Positions 1 to 8,257 of a stretch of DNA of 64,000 bases are shown here, piece by piece. How positions within the stretch are numbered: the stretch's first letter is position 1; each line of letters begins with the position of its first letter. Under the pieces are notes generated by a model. It saw only the letters and a program-made list of their open reading frames with translations, did not search any database and was not told where the DNA came from. The position numbers and the translations under genes were made by a program. The DNA lies in assembly GCA_001644045.1 (NCBI GenBank), contig LUUF01000085.1:1-64000 (forward strand), given 5' to 3'. The stretch is from Methylomonas methanica (lineage in GTDB: Bacteria; Pseudomonadota; Gammaproteobacteria; Methylococcales; Methylomonadaceae).

Positions 1-2
1 TA

Positions 3-98
3 TTCGTGGCGGGGATCACTATCCTATTACAAGAGGCTTACCCGAACCGCCAGTTCACCTGGCAAATCGGCTTTTTATCTAAACTTGGCTTGGCTTAA
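3..98 (+). CDS. Possible C-terminal tail of a gene cut by the window edge
   Basis: An open frame runs from the first bases of the window to a TAA at 96-98 and encodes about 31 residues ending in SKLGLA. It is the longest of the plus-strand frames entering the window here, and it would converge on the DUF1415 gene. No family is recognisable in so short a piece, so it may be non-coding. The sequence to the left of the window would settle this. Confidence 0.2.
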   Translation, partial: FVAGITILLQEAYPNRQFTWQIGFLSKLGLA

Positions 99-134
99 AC
101 GGGAAAATCGAACGGACATCAGCAAATCTTGCCA

Positions 135-680
135 CTATTGTTGGTAGCAGGCATTTACAATCGCGCGCAATTTTTCCAGGCCCAGCTCCCGAGTAAGGGC
201 TATATTCCGCTCGGGAATGCCGTCCGGATCGGGATGACTGGCGACCGCTTTTTCGATGCTGTCCTCGCGAATCAGATGCAGCATAGGGTAGGGAGAGCGG
301 TTGGTGTAATTGCTGGGATCGTCTTCCTGCGTTTGCGCAAAGCAATAGTCCGGGTGAAAACTGGCCAATTGATAAATGCCTTCGTAACCTTGATCTATCA
401 GCAATTGCTCGGCGATAGCCAACAAATCCAGGAAATCCTCGAAGTCGGTAAACGCCTCGCTAAAAATCAACAAGGTAGTTTCGGTGTCGGGCTCCGAATC
501 GAGATGCACGCACTCGGCGATCACTGCTTCCAGGCTATCCTCGATACTGTTGCTCGACACAACCCGGTAGCGAATGCTGCCTTTTTCCTGCTCGCGGCGC
601 GCAAACGGGCAGATATTGTATTCAATAACAAAAGTTTTTAGCCAAGCCTGTGTGGCGGCGATAATCTGTTGGTTAGTCAT
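135..680 (-). CDS. DUF1415 family protein
   Basis: A 181-residue cytoplasmic protein with the look of the DUF1415 family common in Proteobacteria: an N-terminal NICPFARRE segment with a conserved Cys, an acidic middle, and a histidine-containing HPDPDGIPERNIALTRELG segment near the C-terminus. The function of the family is unknown. The open frame extends 12 codons upstream, but the ATG at 680 gives the expected MTNQQII start and avoids overlapping the divergent nuclease gene. Only 15 bp separate the two start codons, so the promoters of the two genes must lie at least partly inside each other's coding sequence. Confidence 0.8.
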   Translation of the reverse strand: MTNQQIIAATQAWLKTFVIEYNICPFARREQEKGSIRYRVVSSNSIEDSLEAVIAECVHLDSEPDTETTLLIFSEAFTDFEDFLDLLAIAEQLLIDQGYEGIYQLASFHPDYCFAQTQEDDPSNYTNRSPYPMLHLIREDSIEKAVASHPDPDGIPERNIALTRELGLEKLRAIVNACYQQ

Positions 681-695
681 GGTGATCGAAAAAAA

Positions 696-1517
696 ATGAT
701 GAAAAGCACTAAACACTGTCTCTGGCTGTTGGCGATATTGCCGGCTTTGCTATCTGCCGAAGTGTATCAATGGACCGACCAGCAAGGTCGCCGCCATTAT
801 GCCGATCATGGCAATGAAAACGCCAAAGTTGTAAGCATCGATCCCGGCGTCGCCTACTACCGGGTAGAAAAGGTGTTCGATGGCGATACTATCTCACTAA
901 GCGACGGCCAGAAAGTCCGCTTTTTGGGGATTAATACGCCGGAGGTTGCCGGCCGCAATAAGTCCGCCGAAGCCGGCGGCGAGCAGGCCAAGGCCTGGCT
1001 GAAGAACAAGTTGGAGCATCGCAAGGTGTTCCTGCAGGGCGATCTGGAAAAACAGGACAAATATCAGCGGACCTTGGCCTATGTGTTTACCGAAGACAAG
1101 GAACATATCAATCTGGAGCTGGTAAAGCGCGGTTTGGCCACGGTCAATATCTATCCGCCCAATCTGAAATATCTCGAACCATTGCTCGCGGCGCAGCGCA
1201 GTGCCGAACAAGCCAAACTGGGGATTTGGGCCGATGAGGCCTATGCGCCGCTGGCCGTCGAACTGCTGGACGAGAACAATTACCAAGGTTGGAAGCGCTT
1301 AACCGGACGCATTCGCGCGGTGAAAAATACCGCCAAACACAGCTATCTGCAATTCTCCGATGCGGTATCCATTAGCGTGGAGCCAATTTCCGCAGGATTG
1401 TTTCCGCCGTTGGAAACGTATGTAGGCAAAGACGTGGAAGTTAGGGGGTGGGTCAAGCGCTCGAAACAGCGTTTTACCACGCAGGTCAGGCATCCGGCGG
1501 ACATCGTGTTGCGTTGA
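696..1517 (+). CDS. Exported thermonuclease-family protein with N-terminal DUF4124
   Basis: About 273 residues. An N-terminal hydrophobic segment (LWLLAILPALLSA) looks like a signal peptide, so the protein probably acts in the periplasm or outside the cell. It is followed by a short DUF4124-type segment (VYQWTDQQGRRHYADH), then a staphylococcal-nuclease-like domain with the DGDT calcium-site motif, the VRFLGINTPE arginine motif and a KYQRTLAYV motif carrying the second catalytic arginine. The Asp usual in the first arginine motif (IDTPE) is Asn here, as in a number of bacterial homologues. A C-terminal OB-like stretch of about 70 residues follows. The start at the ATG-ATG pair at 696 is preferred because it opens directly onto the signal peptide; an upstream start at 669 would overlap the divergent gene. 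Substrate and role are not visible from sequence. Confidence 0.8.
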   Translation: MMKSTKHCLWLLAILPALLSAEVYQWTDQQGRRHYADHGNENAKVVSIDPGVAYYRVEKVFDGDTISLSDGQKVRFLGINTPEVAGRNKSAEAGGEQAKAWLKNKLEHRKVFLQGDLEKQDKYQRTLAYVFTEDKEHINLELVKRGLATVNIYPPNLKYLEPLLAAQRSAEQAKLGIWADEAYAPLAVELLDENNYQGWKRLTGRIRAVKNTAKHSYLQFSDAVSISVEPISAGLFPPLETYVGKDVEVRGWVKRSKQRFTTQVRHPADIVLR

Positions 1518-1533
1518 CGTTGTCCGCTCCAGG

Positions 1534-1875
1534 CTACTCTTCTTCCGCGAATAAAGCTTGAATCATGTGCTTTTCTTCGTCGTTGAGGATGTGCTCCGCC
1601 GAAAACCAGCGAGTGCGTTGAAACGGGATTTCCTGCTCCCCGTCGCGTAGCGCTGCACGACGATCAACCTCGCGCCGCTCGGCACGCCGACGATCCAATA
1701 CCCGCCTGTCTTGCCTTGGCCACAACACATATTGCTGCTGCACAAAAGCTATCCATTCCGCGGAATTGAAGGCGAACGGATTGGTCCTGCGTTCTTGTTG
1801 CCGGCGCACGCCTCGGCGGCGTGCCGAATCATCGCTAGTCATCATAGTCGCTACCACTGGCCTATGCCGTTGCAT
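1534..1875 (-). CDS. Hypothetical Arg-rich protein
   Basis: A 113-residue, strongly basic protein with no recognised family. The first half is rich in Arg (RRRGVRRQQERRTNPF), the middle has an aromatic patch (WIAFVQQQYVLWPRQDRR) and repeated DRR units, and the tail is acidic (NDEEKHMIQALFAEEE). The regular charge pattern and clean stop suggest a real gene. It converges on the nuclease gene with 16 bp between them. A start at the internal ATG pair near 1845 is equally possible; neither has a strong ribosome binding site. Confidence 0.5.
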   Translation of the reverse strand: MQRHRPVVATMMTSDDSARRRGVRRQQERRTNPFAFNSAEWIAFVQQQYVLWPRQDRRVLDRRRAERREVDRRAALRDGEQEIPFQRTRWFSAEHILNDEEKHMIQALFAEEE

Positions 1876-2361
1876 ACGCTAAAGCTGTTTGGGAGAACCG
1901 GCGAATTGTGTTCGAAAAAAAGTGCCTAAATAACATGTAACCAAAAGAATAATTTCATCAAGAAAACTTGAGTATTTAAATAGAGATTTTAAATGTACTC
2001 GTCAAAATGCTCAATCAAACTTAGCTTTGCGATGTCAATTAACTAGATAAAGTTCCCGATAAACGAAACGGTTGACCGATAAACGACAACAAGCAGGGCG
2101 TCTCCAGGCACTTGAGTTGACTGCTCTACAGGTAGGCAGGGGGGTGACAATTATCAGCGGTGATTCGAAATACCATAAGATCGCTTGTACAATCCAAACC
2201 GATGTTGCCATAAAAATTACAATTATAAAATTAGCTTGGTCCGCCTTATAGCCGCTATCAACCCACAGTGGTTGGGGTGGTTTTACGATTGATTGTTTAT
2301 GGTGCTTGGCTCTGGTCTAGCGCGGTCGGCATATATCCCTTCATACTAATTGAGAGGTCAT
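1876..2361. other. Gene-free AT-rich stretch
   Basis: About 490 bp with no credible reading frame. It contains a spaced direct repeat (listed separately) and leads into a decayed signalling region, so part of it may be the leftover of deleted genes. Confidence 0.5.
2056..2086 (+). repeat. 11-bp direct repeat, 20-bp period
   Basis: CCGATAAACGA occurs at 2056-2066 and again at 2076-2086. The starts are exactly 20 bp apart, about two helical turns, so both copies face the same side of the DNA. This is the geometry of a tandem operator, but no nearby intact gene points to a regulator. Confidence 0.5.
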
Positions 2362-2868
2362 GTGACGAATAATCCTCGCGCCCGTTTCATCCTGTTCGCG
2401 ACTGCCGGATATTGTATTTTGGCGATGGCATGGATTTTCTTATCCGACCGGCTGCTGTCAAATTCCACTAATTTTGACTCGGTTGTGTGGTTATCGACAG
2501 CCAGGGGTTGTGCTTTGTCATGGTTAGCAGCCTGATATTTTTTCACATCGCATGCGGTGCCTCCCACCGATGCTATTGCTGGAAAAATAACCCTATTGAG
2601 TTCCTTGACTAGCGGTATATGCGCTGAAAAAAGTAGATGGCCAATATACGCATTTGCTGCGTTAAGCACATTGGCTATGCTGGTGGTAAAGGACTATATC
2701 TCGGCTGAGGTTCGCAACAGGATCTAATTGATCTTGTTGGTATTGTCCATCACCCTCAGTGCATTGTTCGGAGGCCAAGGCTCCGGATCTATCCATTTTG
2801 CTAGCGGCACTCGCGCAGCAACTATCTTGGCTTGCCACCGGCATACAGCTATGACATATTTCAATGGA
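2362..2868 (+). pseudogene. Remnant of a membrane sensor (multi-TM N-terminal part)
   Basis: Broken pieces in different frames resemble the N-terminal membrane part of a sensor kinase or diguanylate cyclase. The first piece (2362-2535) reads MTNNPRARFILFATAGY and then an AWIFLSDRLL segment typical of such proteins, ending at a stop. Later pieces give WPIYAFAALSTLAMLVVKDY (stop near 2725) and ILLVLSITLSALFGGQGSGS, which resembles the DUF4118/MASE1-like segment with its SALxGGxGxG turn. No PAS, kinase or GGDEF part follows; the sequence runs straight into another remnant. A GAGAGG box precedes the GTG at 2362, so this was probably the original start. Frameshifts and stops rule out a functional product. 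Confidence 0.6.
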
Positions 2869-3326
2869 GTATCCTCACGGGTTTGTCGGAGGCGGGTGAT
2901 GAAGCCGAAGGATTTGAGGCCGGCGCCGTCTACTACCTTCACAAGCCGGTTTCCCCGAGGATTTTACTGGCTCGCGTGAATACGCACTTATCGCTGGTAA
3001 GCGCTATCCAACTTGAGCAGAGTCAACGCGATGCGGTCTTTATGCTCAGCGAGGCAGGCCATAAATCGGCTACGACATTCTCTGTAGAAGCCGCGCGCCG
3101 CTATTCCGGATGGCTGCCGAAATTACGTTGTATCACCAAGAGCGTTGGGATGGCAGTGATTATCCGGATGGATTGGTAGGACTGGCGATTCCCGAGTCTG
3201 CGCGGGAAGCCCTTCGATCCCGGTTTAGTGGATGTCTTTACTGCCATCCTCTCGCAAATTCTTGATATTCAGGCGGATTGGGCCGGCCGCGATGCCTTGC
3301 TAGAAGAACATAACCAAACAGATTAG
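2850..3326 (+). pseudogene. Remnant of a receiver-HD-GYP response regulator
   Basis: The 5' part reads ILTGLSEAGDEAEGFEAGAV then YLHKPVSPRILLARV, which is the end of a receiver domain (the Lys of the KP motif is present, the phospho-Asp half is gone). The linker EAGHKSATTFSVEAARRYSG retains only traces of the expected EAGHHNDTDTGxHI HD motif. Further on HQERWDGSDYPDGL is a recognisable HD-GYP motif, followed by LAIPESAR, and a frame change near 3205 leads to a C-terminal end (FDPGLVDVFTAILSQILDIQ) and a TAG at 3324. The central segment between them, normally ADVFDALTSRRPYK, is deleted. It was probably an RpfG-type c-di-GMP phosphodiesterase. Confidence 0.75.
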
Positions 3327-3361
3327 CCCGGCTTTAACTATTTTTGGATCTTAATATCCTG

Positions 3362-6300
3362 ATGACAAACATCATTGTTCCCAGCCTTTACTTGTTATCC
3401 GGCGCTTGCCTTTACGCGAGCATTATTCATTTGTATAACGGCCTGCGTCAGCCGAAGGATCTTGCGCAAATCACGCTGTCCGCCCTGGCTGGCGTGGGAT
3501 TTTTGTTTGCCGTTTCGCACAGTTTTACCTTGAACGCGCAAGACCTTGCGGTGTTTGTTATTGCGCTAAAGTGGAGTCTGGCGTTCAGTAGCCTGTTTTG
3601 CTTGCTGTTGCTTGGTTTCGTTTGTCTATATACGAAAAAGCGCCCGCTATATTTGCTGGTACCGTTGTTCATCGCATATGTCACGCTGTTCGCGCTTAAT
3701 CTCATGCAACCATACAGTTTGCAATATAGCCATATTGTCGGGCTTGAGACATTACGCTTACCGTGGGGCGAATCGATTACCTTTGCGAATGGCGTCAACA
3801 GTCGCTGGTTTTACCTGGGCCTTACCGCAACCTTGTGTGGCTTCGTGTATATGTTTTACGCATTGGGCAGCCACTATCGCCGCCAGCCTAGCGGCGCGCA
3901 CTTCAGCATGCTGCTGGCGCTTGGATTTTTATTCGCTTGTCTGGTGCAAGGTGTTCTGGTCCGCTTATCCGTTATTAGTTTTGTCAATTTAGCCTGGCTA
4001 GGCTTCCTGGGCATGATGATCGCCCTAAGTATGATCTTGAGTTATGAAAATAATCAGCGTCAGCGGGAAAGTGAAGCCAAATTACGGGGTTTATACGAAT
4101 TGTCTCCGCTCGGCATCGCGCTGACGGACATGCAGGGTCGCTATGTCAAATTCAACGAGGCGTTTTGCGGTATCTGCGGTTACCCGGATGACGAACTGCG
4201 GAATTTAGATTACTGGACACTGACGCCTAAGAAATATGAGGCACAGGAAGCGGTGCAACTGGATTCGCTCACCCGCAAAGGATATTACGGTCCATACGAG
4301 AAAGAGTATAGGCGCAAGGACGGCAGCTTGATTCCCATCCGTCTTAACGGCATGCTCATCGGCGGTGCGGATGGGCAAAATTATATCTGGTCCATCGTCG
4401 AAGACGTCAGCGAATGGCAACGTATCCATATGGCGCTTGCCGAGAGTGAAGAACGGTTCCGGCGCATAGTCGAGACCAGTAACGAGGGCATCTGGTCTAT
4501 AGATTCCGGAATGCAAACGACGTTCGTGAATAACGCAATAAGCAAAATGCTGGGGTATGGCCCAGAAGAAATGCAGGGACGTTTAGCTACAGAGTTTGTT
4601 TTTCAGGAAGATCTTCCTGTCTTAAAACAGCAGATGGCAATGCGCCGCCAAGGCGTAGGCGGCTTCTATGAAATTCGTTTCCGGCGCACTGACGGCAGTG
4701 TTTGTTGGTGCTCAATCACCAGCACACCGCTGAAGGACAATACAGGCAAGTTTGCCGGCTCCTTTGCGATGATTTCCGATATTACCAAGCGTAAGCATGC
4801 CGAAGATGAAATGCGCCTGGCTACCCAAGTCTATCAGGCTAGCAGTCAGGCGATGATGGTCACCAATGCCGACAACCAAATTATCACGGTCAATCCCGCC
4901 TTTACTCAGGTCACGGGTTATGAATTAGAGGAAGCCCTGAGTAAAAAACCGCAGCTTCTCAGTTCCGGCCGGCACGACAAAGCTTTTTATCGGGCGATGT
5001 CGGATACGCTCGCGGTAACGGGAACCTGGCAAGGAGAAATCTGGAACCGCCGCAAAGATGGTGAAATATTTCCGGCTTGGCTGACCGTCAATACCATTTA
5101 CCAGGCCGATGGCGCTATTCACCGGCGCGTGGCCTTGTTCTCGGACATCAGCAAAGAGAAGGCGAATGAAGATTTAATCTGGCGGCAGGCAAACTACGAC
5201 ATGTTGACCGAGCTGCCCAATCGACGCATGGTTTACGATCGGATGCACGAGGAAATCAAGAAAATTCGTCGTGATAAGAAGCACATGGCGGTACTGTTCA
5301 TCGACCTTGACCACTTCAAGGATGTGAACGATAGCTTGGGGCACGAGATTGGCGATAACTTGCTGCAGGAAGCGGCGCAACGCATGACTCATTGCGTGCG
5401 GGAGTCCGACGTTATCGGGCGCTTGGGCGGGGATGAATTCGTCATTATGCTGAACGAGCTGGACGATATTAACTGCGTGGGACAAATTGCCAACAAGCTG
5501 CTGGACAAGCTTGCGGAACCTTACATGCTCGGTTTCGAGATGGCTTATATCTCGGCCAGCATCGGCGTCAGTATTTATCCGGACGATGCCGCCGAGGCCG
5601 CAACCTTACTGAAAAACGCCGATCAGGCCATGTATGCCGCCAAACGCCAGGGACGAAACCGTTTTCACTATTACACGCCCGCCATGCATGAAGCCGCCAC
5701 GGCCCGCATGCGACTCAGCAACGATATGCATGTCGCGTTAGCCGATAACCAGTTCAAAGTCTATTACCAACCGATCGTGGAACTGGCAACCGGCCGGGTT
5801 TGTAAAGCGGAAGCGCTGATTCGTTGGCAACATCCCAGGCTCGGCCTGGTAAGCCCCGCCGAATTCATCCCCATCGCCGAGGACACGGGACAGATTATCC
5901 AGATTGGCGATTGGGTATTTCGTCAGGCAGCCGAGCAAGCCGTTCATTTTCGTGCCACGCATCATCCGGAATTTCAGATCAGCGTCAACACCTCGCCGGT
6001 GCAGTTCAAGGCCGATACTGAAAATCACACGCCCTGGTTTGCTTACTTAAAAGAACTGGGTTTATCCGGACAAAGCATAGTCGTGGAAATTACCGAAAGC
6101 CTGCTGATGGAAACCCGGGATGAAATCGGCGCGCAACTGCTGGCCCTGCGGGATAACGGCATGCAGGTTGCGCTGGACGATTTTGGCACCGGCTATTCAT
6201 CGCTTTCGTACCTGAAAAAATTCGACATCGACTACCTGAAGATCGACCAGTCTTTCGTGCGCAACCTAATGCCCAGCTCGAATGATATGGTGCTTTGCGA

Positions 6301-6469
6301 GGCCATGATCGTTATGGCCCATAAACTCGGTATCAAAGTCATCGCGGAAGGCGTGGAAACCGAAAGTCAGCGTAAGTTGCTTAAACAAATCGGTTGCGAT
6401 TATGGGCAGGGGTATTTTTGGTCCAAACCGGTAGCCGCCGAGGAGTTTGAGAAATTACTAACTAGATAG
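3362..6469 (+). CDS. Membrane PAS-GGDEF-EAL c-di-GMP signalling protein
   Basis: A large inner-membrane protein of 1035-1041 residues. The first 230 residues hold about seven hydrophobic helices; then come three PAS domains (roughly 241-355, 365-480, 490-605 counted from the upstream TTG), a GGDEF domain (about 620-780) and an EAL domain (about 795-1040). The cyclase signature GGDEF is intact and preceded by RESD, which fits the inhibitory I-site RxxD. The EAL domain keeps EALIRW, the DDFGTGYSSL loop and a C-terminal EGVE, so both making and breaking c-di-GMP look possible. The start is either TTG at 3344 or ATG at 3362; ATG is used here because no strong ribosome site favours TTG. It lies directly downstream of two decayed signalling genes. 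Confidence 0.88.
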   Translation: MTNIIVPSLYLLSGACLYASIIHLYNGLRQPKDLAQITLSALAGVGFLFAVSHSFTLNAQDLAVFVIALKWSLAFSSLFCLLLLGFVCLYTKKRPLYLLVPLFIAYVTLFALNLMQPYSLQYSHIVGLETLRLPWGESITFANGVNSRWFYLGLTATLCGFVYMFYALGSHYRRQPSGAHFSMLLALGFLFACLVQGVLVRLSVISFVNLAWLGFLGMMIALSMILSYENNQRQRESEAKLRGLYELSPLGIALTDMQGRYVKFNEAFCGICGYPDDELRNLDYWTLTPKKYEAQEAVQLDSLTRKGYYGPYEKEYRRKDGSLIPIRLNGMLIGGADGQNYIWSIVEDVSEWQRIHMALAESEERFRRIVETSNEGIWSIDSGMQTTFVNNAISKMLGYGPEEMQGRLATEFVFQEDLPVLKQQMAMRRQGVGGFYEIRFRRTDGSVCWCSITSTPLKDNTGKFAGSFAMISDITKRKHAEDEMRLATQVYQASSQAMMVTNADNQIITVNPAFTQVTGYELEEALSKKPQLLSSGRHDKAFYRAMSDTLAVTGTWQGEIWNRRKDGEIFPAWLTVNTIYQADGAIHRRVALFSDISKEKANEDLIWRQANYDMLTELPNRRMVYDRMHEEIKKIRRDKKHMAVLFIDLDHFKDVNDSLGHEIGDNLLQEAAQRMTHCVRESDVIGRLGGDEFVIMLNELDDINCVGQIANKLLDKLAEPYMLGFEMAYISASIGVSIYPDDAAEAATLLKNADQAMYAAKRQGRNRFHYYTPAMHEAATARMRLSNDMHVALADNQFKVYYQPIVELATGRVCKAEALIRWQHPRLGLVSPAEFIPIAEDTGQIIQIGDWVFRQAAEQAVHFRATHHPEFQISVNTSPVQFKADTENHTPWFAYLKELGLSGQSIVVEITESLLMETRDEIGAQLLALRDNGMQVALDDFGTGYSSLSYLKKFDIDYLKIDQSFVRNLMPSSNDMVLCEAMIVMAHKLGIKVIAEGVETESQRKLLKQIGCDYGQGYFWSKPVAAEEFEKLLTR

Positions 6470-6537
6470 TTTGCCATATGAGCACCGAAACGCTCGTTTC
6501 CAGCCGTGAGCGCAGCGAATCCACTGCAGCAACTGGG

Positions 6538-6555
6538 CTCCCGCTTGAGCGGGAG
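6538..6555 (+). repeat. Hairpin-forming REP-like element, copy 1
   Basis: CTCCCGCTTGAGCGGGAG is a perfect palindrome that would fold into an 8-bp stem. It is followed by GTGACGATA and a CGGG-TTAATAATTAA stretch. A diverged copy of the same arrangement lies at about 22189-22240. It is placed 70 bp after the GGDEF-EAL gene and could also help end its transcript, although no T-run follows. Confidence 0.45.
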
Positions 6556-6651
6556 TGACGATAGTTAAAGGCCGGGTTAATAATTAAATCTGCCGAAAAA
6601 GAAAGGGCGTGTAACAGCTTTTTCATGGCGAAGCGTTTGCCGTTTTGGCGG

Positions 6652-6846
6652 CTATGGGGCTATGCGCCATTCGCATCTGGACAGCTCCGGAAATAATGTA
6701 TTCATTAACAGGCGCGAATCAACCAGACCTTTTTTCATCAGCGCTATCAATGTTTTATTGGTGGATCCAACCGGTACGACAGCCCATTCCCTGGGGCATT
6801 TATTCAGCAGATTTTTCTGGGCAGCAGTAAGTTTTTCTCTCGCCAT
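6652..6846 (-). CDS. Small hypothetical protein
   Basis: A 64-residue basic protein (MAREKLTAAQKNLLNKC then a KTLIALMKKGLV segment) whose pattern resembles short winged-helix-like hypothetical proteins in which a leading KLTxAQxxLL helix precedes a ThxxALxxKGLV recognition helix. No defined family name can be given. It has a TAGGTG box eight bases before the ATG and its own stretch of AT-rich upstream DNA. The surrounding frames on the other strand are unconvincing. It could be a transferred remnant. Confidence 0.45.
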   Translation of the reverse strand: MAREKLTAAQKNLLNKCPREWAVVPVGSTNKTLIALMKKGLVDSRLLMNTLFPELSRCEWRIAP

Positions 6847-7162
6847 AATTACACCTATTTTCGATTTTAGTATGGATATAAGTGGTCTTGTATAGGGGTT
6901 TTACAGTCGCGGCGCGACGTTGGGATACGTTAAGCCAAACAACGGGATTTGTTAAATTAACAATATTCATCAGCTTCATTAATCGTGTTCATTGCACCGC
7001 GTTGTCCCTGATATAGGTAGTAGCTCGACTATTAAATGCATCGTTATAAATAAACGGCGGTAACAAGTTTCTTTAATGGCGCGCGATTAAATAATCTCAT
7101 TTAACAGCGTGTCCGCATTTCAGTATGCTGATTTGCACTTCAACCAACTTAAGGAGATGGCC
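6847..7162. other. Intergenic region upstream of the Yellow/MRJP-like gene
   Basis: About 316 bp without a gene, AT-rich towards the downstream gene. It contains the palindrome listed at 6949-6963 and a strong AAGGAG ribosome site at 7151-7156. No clear sigma-70 pair stands out. Confidence 0.5.
6949..6963 (+). promoter_or_regulatory. 15-bp palindrome, candidate operator
   Basis: TTGTTAAATTAACAA has perfect 7-bp arms around a central A. It lies about 200 bp before the start of the exported Yellow/MRJP-like gene and about 100 bp upstream of the divergent small gene. Regulator unknown. Confidence 0.35.
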
Positions 7163-8257
7163 ATGAGTCGTCTTGCTAAATCTTGTGCCGTGCTGCTACT
7201 GGCAACATCTGCAGTCTTTGCGGACGGTAATTCTCACTTTGATGTGGTAGCCGAACTCGATTCCGGGCCCGGCAACGTCACCGCGACGGCTAATGGCCGA
7301 ATCATCATGAGCCAACATCAGTTTTATCAGCCGCAGTACTCCGTGGTTGAATACAGAGATCACAGCTTAGTGCCGTTTCCGAATCGCGAGTGGTCGGCGA
7401 CCGACTCGACGGCCGCGGTAAAACTCGATTCGGTGTTAGGCATCCGCTCGGACCCGAACGGCATTGTGTGGATGCTGGATAACGGTATGCGTAGCGGGGT
7501 TACGCCCAAATTGGTGGGCTGGAATACCAAGACAGATAAGCTGCAACGCCTGATTTATTTGCCGACACCAGCAGCGCCTAAAGATGCCTTTGTGAATGAT
7601 TTTGCGCTGGATACCGCGCACAACCATGCTTTCATCAGCGATCCGGCCGGCGGCAATAACGCCGGCTTGATCGTGGTCAATCTGTATACCGGCGCGGCAA
7701 GGCGAGTGTTGGAAGGGCATGTCAGCGTGCTGCCGGAAAACGTTGATCTCGTCATCGATAACGTACCCATTCAGGTTAAAACAGCTGCAGGCGATCTGGT
7801 CAGACCGCATATTGGCGTCAATCCCATCACGGAGGACTTAAACAACGAATGGGTTTATTTCGGACCGATGCACGGCTTAAGTCTGTACCGGATCAAAGCC
7901 GCCGATTTAATCGACGAAACCCTGACGGCCCAAGAACTCGCCGGCCGGGTGCAACGCTACAGCGACAAACCGATCTCGGACGGCATCAGCATCGATAAAA
8001 ATAACAATATTTACCTGGGTGACCTGGCCAACAATGCCATAGGCGTGATTAGCGCCGATCGCCGTTACCGGCAACTGGCGCAATGTCCTAGGCTGTCTTG
8101 GGTGGATTCGTTCAGTTTCGGTCCGGAAGGGCGCTTGTATGCGGTGGTGAATCGCCTGCATCGCTCGGCAACCCTCAACGGCGGCGACGCTCAATCCAAA
8201 CCGCCTTACTATTTATTGCAAGTCAAGGCTTTGGCGGCGGGCTCGCCGGGGCCTTAA
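7163..8257 (+). CDS. Exported Yellow/major-royal-jelly-like beta-propeller protein
   Basis: A 364-residue secreted protein. The ATG at 7163 is chosen because AAGGAG sits six bases upstream and the product then opens with a clean signal peptide (MSRLAKSCAVLLLATSAVFA, cut before DGN). The mature part has features of the MRJP/Yellow family: an early NVTATANGRIIMS strand, a DPNGIVWMLDNGMR segment, FVNDFALD then AFISDP, and a SDGISIDKNNNIYLGDLANN blade. These fold as six-bladed propellers related to SMP-30/gluconolactonases. Bacterial members are poorly characterised and some sit beside redox or lactone-related genes. It converges on the LysR gene with a 4-bp overlap of their ends, so it is not in the same operon. 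Confidence 0.75.
   Translation: MSRLAKSCAVLLLATSAVFADGNSHFDVVAELDSGPGNVTATANGRIIMSQHQFYQPQYSVVEYRDHSLVPFPNREWSATDSTAAVKLDSVLGIRSDPNGIVWMLDNGMRSGVTPKLVGWNTKTDKLQRLIYLPTPAAPKDAFVNDFALDTAHNHAFISDPAGGNNAGLIVVNLYTGAARRVLEGHVSVLPENVDLVIDNVPIQVKTAAGDLVRPHIGVNPITEDLNNEWVYFGPMHGLSLYRIKAADLIDETLTAQELAGRVQRYSDKPISDGISIDKNNNIYLGDLANNAIGVISADRRYRQLAQCPRLSWVDSFSFGPEGRLYAVVNRLHRSATLNGGDAQSKPPYYLLQVKALAAGSPGP

Noticed and set aside
2362-3326. Insertion sequence or transposase remnant
   Set aside because: All fragments match signalling domains; no transposase motif, terminal inverted repeats or target duplication were seen.
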